Positions 1 to 5,478 of a DNA stretch of 11,920 bases are shown here, piece by piece. Source of the stretch: JAAYRQ01 sp035647815 (GTDB taxonomy: Bacteria > Bacillota > Syntrophomonadia > Syntrophomonadales > Syntrophomonadaceae); the NCBI GenBank assembly GCA_035647815.1, contig DASRMR010000044.1, positions 1 through 11,920 of the forward strand. Direction: 5' to 3'. The notes beneath the pieces are model-generated. The model made no database searches. It worked only from the letters and a program-made list of their open reading frames with translations, and was not told the origin of the DNA. The translations under genes were made by a program, and so were the position numbers. Every line of letters begins with the position of its first letter. Position 1 is the stretch's first letter.

Positions 1-642
1 GTATATGGTGAACAGCCTTCTCCTTTAAGGGAAGATATGGAACTTAAGCAGACGACTAATCCATATGGTGAAACTAAAGCGATGAGTGAGCGAATTTTAA
101 CTGATGTATCTGGGGGCAATCCTAATTTTGCGGTTTCTTTGCTGCGTTATTTTAATCCAGTCGGTGCTCATGAGAGTGGACTTATTGGTGAAGATCCTAA
201 TGGTATTCCTAATAATCTGATGCCTTTTGTAAGCAAGGTGGCTAAAGGTGAATTAGAGAAATTAAGTGTCTTCGGCAATGATTATGATACTGTTGATGGA
301 ACCGGAGTTCGTGATTATATCCATGTCGTAGACCTCGCCAAAGGACATGTCAAAGCTATTGAAAATCTTGATAATGGGGTAAACATTTATAACTTAGGAA
401 CAGGTAAAGGAACTTCCGTTTTAGAACTTGTGCATGCTTTTATGCAGGTTAATGATATAGAAGTACCCTATGAAATCGTAGGCAGAAGACCAGGAGATAT
501 TGCCACCTGTTTTGCCGATGCAAGTAAAGCAGAGCAGGAACTAGGCTGGAAGGCTGAGCTAGGCATTGAAGAAATGGTCCGCGATGCCTGGAAGTTTGAA
601 AGCGGGGTTAGCTGGAATAATTTACTTACCCCTATTATTTAA
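1..642 (+). CDS. galE: UDP-glucose 4-epimerase, C-terminal part (5' truncated by window edge)
   Basis: The frame is open from base 1, so the gene begins outside the window and no start is visible here. The epimerase interconverts UDP-glucose and UDP-galactose in the cytoplasm, using bound NAD, and feeds cell-surface polysaccharide synthesis. The visible part starts at the VYGE segment and continues with NPYGETK, which carries the catalytic Tyr and Lys of extended short-chain dehydrogenases. It then shows LRYFNPVGAHESG..GEDP, VRDYIHVVDLAKGH, YNLGTGKGTSVLELV, and the substrate-binding R-x-GD segment (VGRRPGDIATCFAD). These are classic GalE blocks in the right order. The last residues after DAWKFES do not resemble the usual ..NPNGY ending, and they abut a repeat array, so the 3' end may have been altered. 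No terminator is obvious directly after the stop. I am confident of the family and slightly less of strict GalE specificity. Confidence 0.93.
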   Translation, partial: VYGEQPSPLREDMELKQTTNPYGETKAMSERILTDVSGGNPNFAVSLLRYFNPVGAHESGLIGEDPNGIPNNLMPFVSKVAKGELEKLSVFGNDYDTVDGTGVRDYIHVVDLAKGHVKAIENLDNGVNIYNLGTGKGTSVLELVHAFMQVNDIEVPYEIVGRRPGDIATCFADASKAEQELGWKAELGIEEMVRDAWKFESGVSWNNLLTPII

Positions 643-643
643 T

Positions 644-800
644 GAAACCTTCGTAAATGGAAACCTTCGATTGAAATCGAAGCTACTGTGGGCTGAAATG
701 GAAACCTTCGAATGAATTCGAAGCTACGGGTGGGCGGAAATCGAAGTTAGGGGTGGAGAATCGAAGTTAGGGGTGGAAAATGGAAGTTAGGGGTGGAGAA
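644..800. repeat. Intergenic repeat array with two small hairpins and three 20-bp tandem units
   Basis: Two 32-bp direct repeats lie 41 bp apart (655-686 and 696-727) and differ at two positions. Each contains a perfect inverted repeat: CTTCGATT-GA-AATCGAAG at 665-682 and CTTCGAAT-GA-ATTCGAAG at 706-723. The two differences fall in paired positions, so both stems remain perfect. Three 20-bp tandem units with the core TCGAAGTTAGGGGTGG follow at 741-760, 761-780 and 781-800; the third starts TGGAAG instead of TCGAAG. All units share the 3' hairpin arm followed by a G-rich tail. A partial copy (GAAACCTTCG) begins at 644. No ORF is supported here. The type of element is unknown; a small non-autonomous or REP-like repeat, or a minisatellite, are the obvious options. 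Confidence 0.85.
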
Positions 801-836
801 AAGGTAGGGGCCAAGATTTAGCTGATGTGAGGATTT

Positions 837-1301
837 ATGAAAGTAATTAAAGGTTTGATAATATGTGTATTGCTAGCAGTAATATTAGTTTTGCCTAGGT
901 TAGAGTTGGAAAAAGAATATATTTATCCCGTGATAAAAGATAATGAACAGATAGAAAAAGTGTTATTAAGTTTACCGCGGATTCAGTATCATTATGCTAA
1001 TCGCTTACATGATAGTCATGCTGATCCAGTTAAGTTTGCCCAGTTTACAATACGAAAAGTGGCCCATGCTGTTTTGTATGGTTTGTTAGGTTTAGTATTT
1101 GTATGGATATTAATAGGTAGAAGGTTTAAGGGATTATTACCCTGGATATTAGCCGGGGGGGCAGTTTTACTAATAGCAATATTAGATGAAGTAAATCAAT
1201 ATTATTTAGTCAATCGTACAGGATGTATTGAAGATGTACTAGTAGATATGTCCGGGTATGTCATATTTGCTATTTTAATATTAGTTATAAGGCGACTATA
1301 G
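837..1301 (+). CDS. VanZ-like family integral membrane protein
   Basis: This 154-residue membrane protein has the VanZ-like pattern. There is an N-terminal hydrophobic segment (about residues 4-20), then an extracytoplasmic-type loop, then the conserved R73-K74-x-x-H77-x-x-x-Y81 motif entering a second hydrophobic segment. A third segment ends in D117-E118-x-x-Q121 with R127, D133, D137 and G140 following, and a last segment spans about 139-152. The namesake VanZ confers low-level teicoplanin resistance, but most stand-alone family members have no established function and nothing here points to a specific one. The ATG is preceded by GAGG with only 4 nt spacing, a modest ribosome binding site. 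The gene is followed by a strong terminator, so it looks monocistronic or is the end of a galE transcript. The repeat array separates it from galE. Confidence 0.85.
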   Translation: MKVIKGLIICVLLAVILVLPRLELEKEYIYPVIKDNEQIEKVLLSLPRIQYHYANRLHDSHADPVKFAQFTIRKVAHAVLYGLLGLVFVWILIGRRFKGLLPWILAGGAVLLIAILDEVNQYYLVNRTGCIEDVLVDMSGYVIFAILILVIRRL

Positions 1302-1321
1302 GGACAGGGTGCAGGGAATTT

Positions 1322-1366
1322 AATAGCGTATCTCACTTTTAATTTGGTGGGATACGCTATTTTTTT
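1322..1366 (+). terminator. Rho-independent terminator after the VanZ-like gene
   Basis: A 15-bp stem (1322-1336 with 1347-1361, one G-T wobble) has a 10-nt A+T-rich loop and is followed at once by a T run to 1366. It lies 20 bp past the VanZ-like stop codon. Confidence 0.93.
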
Positions 1367-1422
1367 GCTTAATAAGTAAGGTTAGGGTTTTGCATTTGCA
1401 GGCCTCTAATTATCTGTTTATT

Positions 1423-1436
1423 ATGTTTTAAAACAT
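1423..1436. other. 14-bp perfect palindrome ATGTTTTAAAACAT upstream of the amidase gene
   Basis: This palindrome lies about 110 bp before the amidase start in an A+T-rich leader. It could be an operator half-site pair or a chance dyad in A+T-rich DNA. The leader also holds ATTAATAAT twice (1494-1502 and 1513-1521). I can see no promoter that I would defend. Confidence 0.3.
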
Positions 1437-1545
1437 ATTTTGTACCATAAAATAAAAAAGCCAGTTTTTCACAATTAGGGTTTTTAATCATAAATTAATA
1501 ATGGTAGTGTAGATTAATAATTTTTTATGGTAGGAGGAAAAGGAT

Positions 1546-2187
1546 ATGAATATAATCGAAACTAAGTTGCAGTTTAGCGGTTTGCGGTCTAGATCTACTA
1601 CTAAGCTTATAGTTTTGCATCATTCTGCTAGTCCAGATGTATCAGCTGCCCAAATTCATGGATGGCATTTGGCACTTGGTTGGGCTGGGATTGGCTATCA
1701 TTTTGTCATTAGGAAGAATGGTGTTATCGAAAGAGGTCGGCCTTTAGGAACGATTGGTGCCCATGCGGGGGCAGGGGTAAATGGTCATAGTATTGGTATC
1801 TGTCTAAATGGCAATTTTATGCAGGAATCACCAAGTCCAATGCAGATTAAATCTTTATTGGAGTTAATTAATTGGTTGAATAAACAATATGTGTCTTCAA
1901 CAGGAGCTAGTTTGGATATAAAGTTACACCATCAAGTTAGTCCTACTCAATGTCCCGGGGTTTTGTTCCCGACAGCAGGCGAGGTTAAGAAGATGGTATT
2001 AGCAATGAGTACAGGTGAGGAAGGTGATATAGTGGACGCTTGGAAGATTAAGATAATGGAAGATGCCAAGAAAGCAGGGCTAATATTAGATGAACACCAG
2101 CCAGATGATCCGGCTCCTAAATGGTTTGTTCTAACAGTAGCCCTACGGGTTCTAGAGATTATAAGGGAGGAAAAAGGGGCTTATTAG
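1546..2187 (+). CDS. N-acetylmuramoyl-L-alanine amidase (Amidase_2 / PGRP, T7-lysozyme-like)
   Basis: This 213-residue zinc amidase is predicted to cleave the bond between N-acetylmuramic acid and L-alanine in peptidoglycan. The domain spans about residues 19-150. LHHSAS gives zinc ligand H25, YHF gives the catalytic-type Y51, GAHAG is at 71-75, and the HHQVSPTQCPG segment gives H128 and C136 with the usual eight-residue spacing. No signal peptide or membrane segment is seen, so it is either cytoplasmic until released or exported by a non-classical route, as phage endolysins are. The C-terminal 50 residues (DAWKIKIMEDAKKAGLI..PAPKWFVLTVALRVLE) form a separate small helical region resembling the tails of prophage-type amidases; its role is unknown. 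The start is well supported: AGGAGG at 1532-1537 is followed by ATG 8 nt later. No holin or other phage gene is adjacent, so this may be a domesticated endolysin or a sporulation or lysis enzyme. Confidence 0.92.
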   Translation: MNIIETKLQFSGLRSRSTTKLIVLHHSASPDVSAAQIHGWHLALGWAGIGYHFVIRKNGVIERGRPLGTIGAHAGAGVNGHSIGICLNGNFMQESPSPMQIKSLLELINWLNKQYVSSTGASLDIKLHHQVSPTQCPGVLFPTAGEVKKMVLAMSTGEEGDIVDAWKIKIMEDAKKAGLILDEHQPDDPAPKWFVLTVALRVLEIIREEKGAY

Positions 2188-2202
2188 TTTATGGGCGGGA
2201 AT

Positions 2203-3543
2203 TTACTTAGCATCACTTTTATTAGATTTCCGCCAAATCCCCATTTTATCAGCTTCCCGAATAAGACTGTCGTGAAATTCTGGATGGGCTATGCTAATTA
2301 ATGCTTCAGCACGCTGCCAAGTAGATTTAGATCTCATTTGTACCATACCATTTTCAGTAACAACATAGTCTACATAGGTTCGTGGTGTAGTAACAGTTCC
2401 CCCAGGTGATACTGTTGGAACTATTCTGGATTTTAATTCACCTTTTTTAGTGGTAAAGGTTGAAGGTGTGCATATGAGACTTTTACCTCCTTTTGATCTA
2501 AAAGTCCCCACTATAAAGTCAAGTTGTCCACCTGAACCAGATATTTGTCTATAACCGGTACTTTCGGAACAAACTTGGGTAAATAAATCTATTTCAACAC
2601 AACTATTAACAGAAAACATATTGTCATTTAGAGCAATTATCTCTGGACTGCAGATATAATCACTACTGTATGCTATGGCTGCAGGGTTATCATGCAACCA
2701 GGCATAACAATCGGGTGAACCTATAGTAAATGTATAAGCCATTTTCCCGGGATCGGTAGTTTTGTATTTACCAGTCGCTTTACCACTTTCAAAAATATCT
2801 ATATAAGGTTCAACAAACATTTCACTATGAACACCTAAATCTTTTAAGTCAGAATTACTAATTATTTGACCAATTAAGGTTGGGAGTTCGCCTATTCCTA
2901 ATTGTAAACAAACACCATCATGCATTGCATTAACTACATAGGAAGCAATTTTCTTATCTTCTTCAGTAAATGTAGTTGGAGCAGGAGCGCCAAATAATGG
3001 CGTGTTAGTACCTTCGATAATAAAATCAACATCTGAAATGTGAACACAGCTACCAGTAGCACCCATCACTCGCGGCATAGTGTTATTAACCTCAACAATT
3101 ACTTGTCGGGCTGCTTTAACTATAATGTCACTGTATGATGGCTGGGGTCCGTAATTGAAAAAGCCGTTATCATCCATTGGTGCTACCTGAACAACAGTAA
3201 TATCAGGAGAGCAAATTAGGCCAAATGAATGGGCACCATCACTGTAGTTCATAGGTAAATAATATTGTGTGCCTTGAGTATTAAACATCCGATCTACTGG
3301 AGAAAAATAAACATTATGGTATATAAATGTTTCGCTTTTTGGATCTTTTGCTAGTATTTCTGGTAGAGGGGGTAATGTACAACCAGCAAAGATTATAATT
3401 TCTTCTAGTTCATCTTTACGGTTGGCAAGAGCTTTATCGAAATCAATAGGTTTTCCGTTCACATGACCCCAAGCTAGAGTATCTTTTGACTTAACTTGCA
3501 TAGCGGCTTGTTCAGGAGTAGCAAGTTTTTTTGGCGTATTCAT
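2203..3543 (-). CDS. CoA-transferase of the acetyl-CoA hydrolase / 4-hydroxybutyrate (butyryl-CoA:acetate) type; true start probably at 3559 in another frame
   Basis: The 446-residue product moves CoA between acyl-CoA and a free acid such as acetate, as in fermentative energy metabolism. Family marks are GIGELP (216-221), the HSEMF segment with the catalytic-type glutamate E241, and ISGSGGQLDFIVG (335-346) followed by SKGGKS. The C-terminal half contains VSPGGTVTTPRTYVDYVVTENG. The exact acyl substrate cannot be read from the sequence. The start is odd. The only good ribosome binding site (AAAGGAG, 3571-3565) sits 5 nt before an ATG at 3559-3557, not before the in-frame ATG at 3543, which is 21 nt from it. 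The ATG at 3559 opens a frame reading MKDYSNEYAKK and stops 15 codons in, after an A7 run (3532-3526). Removing one A joins it to KLATPEQAA, giving the normal ..EY..KL.t.eeA.. beginning of this family. The cause could be a sequencing error, a real frameshift mutation or slippage. The gene is convergent with the amidase gene, 15 bp apart. Confidence 0.9.
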   Translation of the reverse strand: MNTPKKLATPEQAAMQVKSKDTLAWGHVNGKPIDFDKALANRKDELEEIIIFAGCTLPPLPEILAKDPKSETFIYHNVYFSPVDRMFNTQGTQYYLPMNYSDGAHSFGLICSPDITVVQVAPMDDNGFFNYGPQPSYSDIIVKAARQVIVEVNNTMPRVMGATGSCVHISDVDFIIEGTNTPLFGAPAPTTFTEEDKKIASYVVNAMHDGVCLQLGIGELPTLIGQIISNSDLKDLGVHSEMFVEPYIDIFESGKATGKYKTTDPGKMAYTFTIGSPDCYAWLHDNPAAIAYSSDYICSPEIIALNDNMFSVNSCVEIDLFTQVCSESTGYRQISGSGGQLDFIVGTFRSKGGKSLICTPSTFTTKKGELKSRIVPTVSPGGTVTTPRTYVDYVVTENGMVQMRSKSTWQRAEALISIAHPEFHDSLIREADKMGIWRKSNKSDAK

Positions 3544-3571
3544 TAGAATAGTCTTTCATAAAAACTCCTTT
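3526..3571 (-). other. Ribosome binding site, upstream ATG and A7 run that decide the CoA-transferase start
   Basis: On the minus strand the order is AAAGGAG (3571-3565), TTTTT, ATG (3559-3557), nine codons, then seven A residues (3532-3526). Translation from this ATG ends at a TGA after 15 codons in the present sequence. A run of six A residues would keep it open into the whole CoA-transferase. This is direct sequence evidence that the start assigned at 3543 is not the one the ribosome binding site serves. Confidence 0.75.
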
Positions 3572-3876
3572 CAATGTTGCTATAGATATTTGGATGATTA
3601 ATCAGGTATAGAATTTTCTTGATTGTTAATCCTGTTTGGGATTTAGCTAGGGAGTGACTGTCTATTTATATTATCTATCACTATTTATAAAATATACTAA
3701 CAAGATATATCTTCACTACATTCAGAATGACAAATTTAGGTGTTCGGGAGGACAATTCATAGGCTCGGATGTCGAAAATTAATTTTATAAATAAGCAGGA
3801 GATAGCATATTTCTGCAGAACACATGTTCTAAAGAAAAGTTATTATTTATAAAAGAGATAAAAGGGAGGATTAATA
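3560..3876. other. About 320-bp intergenic stretch between the CoA-transferase and YdbC-like genes
   Basis: No convincing coding frame lies here. It must hold two divergent promoters. Visible items are a 10-bp palindrome TGATTAATCA (3595-3604) with a related GATTGTTAATC nearby, and a stretch at 3708-3732 (TCTTCACTACATTCAGAATG..). That stretch resembles the TTCGCTACGCTCAGAATGAC-type repeat fragments I recall from many bacterial intergenic regions; this is recollection, not a search. A LexA-type box follows at 3817-3830. Confidence 0.5.
3817..3830. promoter_or_regulatory. LexA/DinR-type SOS box candidate
   Basis: AGAACACATGTTCT has perfect 6-bp arms (AGAACA / TGTTCT) around a 2-bp centre. It fits the Gram-positive LexA core GAAC-R-N-R-Y-GTTY at every position. 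It lies 46 bp before the ATG of the PC4/YdbC-like gene, just upstream of a TATAAA (3848-3853) that could serve as a -10. Repression by LexA and induction by DNA damage are inferred from position and motif only. Confidence 0.6.
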
Positions 3877-4116
3877 ATGGCTGATATTAAGTTTGAGATT
3901 ATGAGAGATTTAGGGGTTTTATCTGAAGGTTCTAAAGGCTGGAGAAAAGAGATTAACCTGATAAGTTGGAATGGGCGTCAACCTAAAGTCGACATTCGTG
4001 ACTGGGCACCAGAGCGGGAGAAGATGGGCAAAGGGGTTACCTTGAACAGGTCGGAATTAGAGGCACTAAAAGAGATTTTAAATATTATTGACATAGAGGA
4101 ACTAGAGATAAATTAG
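3877..4116 (+). CDS. ydbC: YdbC/PC4-like single-stranded nucleic-acid-binding protein
   Basis: This 79-residue protein belongs to the bacterial PC4 (p15) family. Members are small dimeric proteins related to the eukaryotic coactivator PC4 and bind single-stranded DNA; Lactococcus YdbC is the known example. Family marks are MADIKFEI at the start, GWRKEINLISWN (21-32), PKVDIRDWAPEREKMGKGVTL (36-56) and a C-terminal amphipathic helix from about residue 57 (LNRSELEALKEIL). Length and start agree with the family, and GGGAGG (3864-3869) stands 7 nt before the ATG. A LexA-type box lies in the probable promoter, suggesting a role in the DNA damage response. The gene stands alone, closed by its own terminator. 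Confidence 0.9.
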   Translation: MADIKFEIMRDLGVLSEGSKGWRKEINLISWNGRQPKVDIRDWAPEREKMGKGVTLNRSELEALKEILNIIDIEELEIN

Positions 4117-4138
4117 CGAAATCAAGATAGCAGTTTTT

Positions 4139-4171
4139 GAGCAATTATTCCTAAGGGATAATTGCTCTTTT
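4139..4171 (+). terminator. Rho-independent terminator after the YdbC-like gene
   Basis: A 13-bp stem (4139-4151 with 4155-4167, one G-T wobble, loop TAA) is followed by TTTT and then CG and further T residues. It begins 22 bp after the stop codon. Confidence 0.88.
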
Positions 4172-4348
4172 CGTTTAATTTTAGCTAATAAGTTTTATAA
4201 AGGGGTGGCAATATTAATATAAGTCAGCCTAGGAGCGAATAGCTTTCTTATGTATAATAGTTGTCATGTAATAAATTTAAAAGCATAATGCAATAGTATG
4301 CATATTAAATGTATAGGCTAGTAATATAAAAAAATGAGGGAAGATTAT

Positions 4349-4543
4349 ATGCCAGGAACTAAACGAAAAGACATAAAACCAGGTATGAGGGTTAAAGTTG
4401 TCCAAAAACAAGACCAGCCTTCTGGAATTACAAGTGAGGGAATAGTTGCTAGAATACTTACAAATTCTAACCGTCACCCTCACGGAATAAAAGTTATGTT
4501 GGAGAGTGGGATTGTAGGGCGAGTTAAGGAAATAATAAGTTAA
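4349..4543 (+). CDS. ywbE: YwbE family small protein
   Basis: This 64-residue protein matches the YwbE family: RKDIKPGMRVKVVQKQDQPSG (6-26), a GIVARILTNS segment (31-40), HPHGIKVMLESG (43-54) and VGRVKEI (56-62). The family is small, soluble and widespread in bacteria and archaea. It has a KOW/SH3-like sequence rhythm and no established function. An ATG five codons upstream (4334) is in frame, but the GAGGGAA that begins inside that codon is the natural ribosome binding site for the ATG at 4349 (about 7 nt spacing), and the family starts near here. I therefore choose 4349. UppP follows after 34 bp on the same strand without a terminator, so the two may be co-transcribed. Confidence 0.9.
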   Translation: MPGTKRKDIKPGMRVKVVQKQDQPSGITSEGIVARILTNSNRHPHGIKVMLESGIVGRVKEIIS

Positions 4544-4577
4544 GCTTTTAATTTTTCTGTTTACAAGGAGACGAGAT

Positions 4578-5399
4578 ATGGAATATATTGAAATCATAAA
4601 AGTGATTATTATAGGTGTTATCGAAGGTATAACAGAATGGTTACCTATCAGTAGTACTGGACATATGATTCTAGCTGATGAATTTATACAGCTAGATATA
4701 ACTGATAAATTTAAAGAGATGTTCCTTGTAGTTATCCAACTAGGAGCAATATTGTCAGTTTGTCTACTTTATTTTAACAAGCTCAATCCTTTTTCAAACA
4801 AGAAGACTAGTGAGGAGAAGAGTGAGACTTGGACATTATGGTTTAAGGTAGTTGTCGCGGTAATACCAGCTGCAGTTATAGGCTTGTTGTTCGATGATTT
4901 TCTAAATGAGAAGTTTTATAATTTTCAAACAGTTGCAGTTATGTTGATCTTATATGGGGTTATATTTATTATTGTTGAAAATAGAAACAAAGGTAAACAA
5001 CCAGCTATAAGTGATTTTACCCAACTTACATATAAAACAGCATTTTTAATCGGTGTTTTCCAAGTATTATCTCTTATTCCGGGTACATCTAGATCTGGTG
5101 CTACTATTATAGGAGCTATGATATTAGGTACCTCGAGATCTATTGCCGCAGAGTTCACTTTTTTCTTAGCTATTCCAGTTATGTTTGGAGCTAGTTTATT
5201 GAAACTAGTTAAGTTTGGCTTAGTATTTACCGGAAATGAGATTATACTATTATCAGTTGGCACTGTTGTATCTTTCCTAGTTTCGATTTTAGCTATTAAG
5301 TTTCTGATTGGCTATATCAAGACTAATGACTTTAAGGTTTTCGGTTATTATCGCATCGTATTAGGAATTGTTGTTATATTGTATTTTACATTACGCTAG
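4578..5399 (+). CDS. uppP: Undecaprenyl-diphosphatase (UppP/BacA family)
   Basis: This 273-residue integral membrane enzyme removes a phosphate from undecaprenyl pyrophosphate. That regenerates the lipid carrier for peptidoglycan and other wall polymers, and overproduction gives bacitracin resistance in other bacteria. The two signature blocks are complete. GVIEGITEWLPISSTGH (13-29) carries E16, E20 and H29, and LIPGTSRSGATIIGA (166-180) carries R172. Hydrophobic segments are spread over the length as expected for about seven or eight helices, and the length is typical. AAGGAG (4565-4570) lies 7 nt before the ATG. It sits behind ywbE and ends at a bidirectional terminator. The presence of a cell-wall amidase and a VanZ-like gene in the same window is a loose thematic link only. 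Confidence 0.97.
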   Translation: MEYIEIIKVIIIGVIEGITEWLPISSTGHMILADEFIQLDITDKFKEMFLVVIQLGAILSVCLLYFNKLNPFSNKKTSEEKSETWTLWFKVVVAVIPAAVIGLLFDDFLNEKFYNFQTVAVMLILYGVIFIIVENRNKGKQPAISDFTQLTYKTAFLIGVFQVLSLIPGTSRSGATIIGAMILGTSRSIAAEFTFFLAIPVMFGASLLKLVKFGLVFTGNEIILLSVGTVVSFLVSILAIKFLIGYIKTNDFKVFGYYRIVLGIVVILYFTLR

Positions 5400-5418
5400 T
5401 TGCTAGACATTAAGAAAC

Positions 5419-5453
5419 AAAAGGGGCTATGCGAATTGCTTAGCCCCTTTTTT
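5419..5453. terminator. Bidirectional terminator between uppP and the stalk-domain gene
   Basis: Arms AAAAGGGGCTA (5419-5429) and TAGCCCCTTTT (5441-5451) enclose an 11-nt loop. A T run follows on the plus strand and TTTTGTTTCTT on the minus strand, so it can end both convergent transcripts. Confidence 0.92.
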
Positions 5454-5478
5454 GGATAATGATGAGAATAATTTAAAC

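Noticed and set aside
655..800. CRISPR-like array behind galE
   Set aside because: The repeats are only 20-32 bp, the tandem units have no spacers, and no cas gene is in the window.
750..810. G-quadruplex from four GGGG runs
   Set aside because: The runs are separated by 13-16 nt, too long for a convincing quadruplex; the periodicity is explained by the tandem repeat.
837..1301. Glycopeptide resistance cluster because of the VanZ-like gene
   Set aside because: There are no VanHAX, VanRS or other resistance genes nearby; solitary VanZ-like proteins are common and uncharacterised.
1546..2187. Prophage remnant because of the amidase
   Set aside because: No holin, tail, integrase or attachment site is visible on either side.
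4334..4348. Upstream in-frame ATG for ywbE
   Set aside because: The GAGGGAA starting within that codon is the natural ribosome binding site for the ATG at 4349, and the family begins near the later start.
4277..4597. Minus-strand open frame of 106 codons over ywbE
   Set aside because: It lies antisense to a recognised gene, has no ribosome binding site, and its composition (Tyr, Phe, Ser, His-rich) looks like translated A+T-rich antisense.
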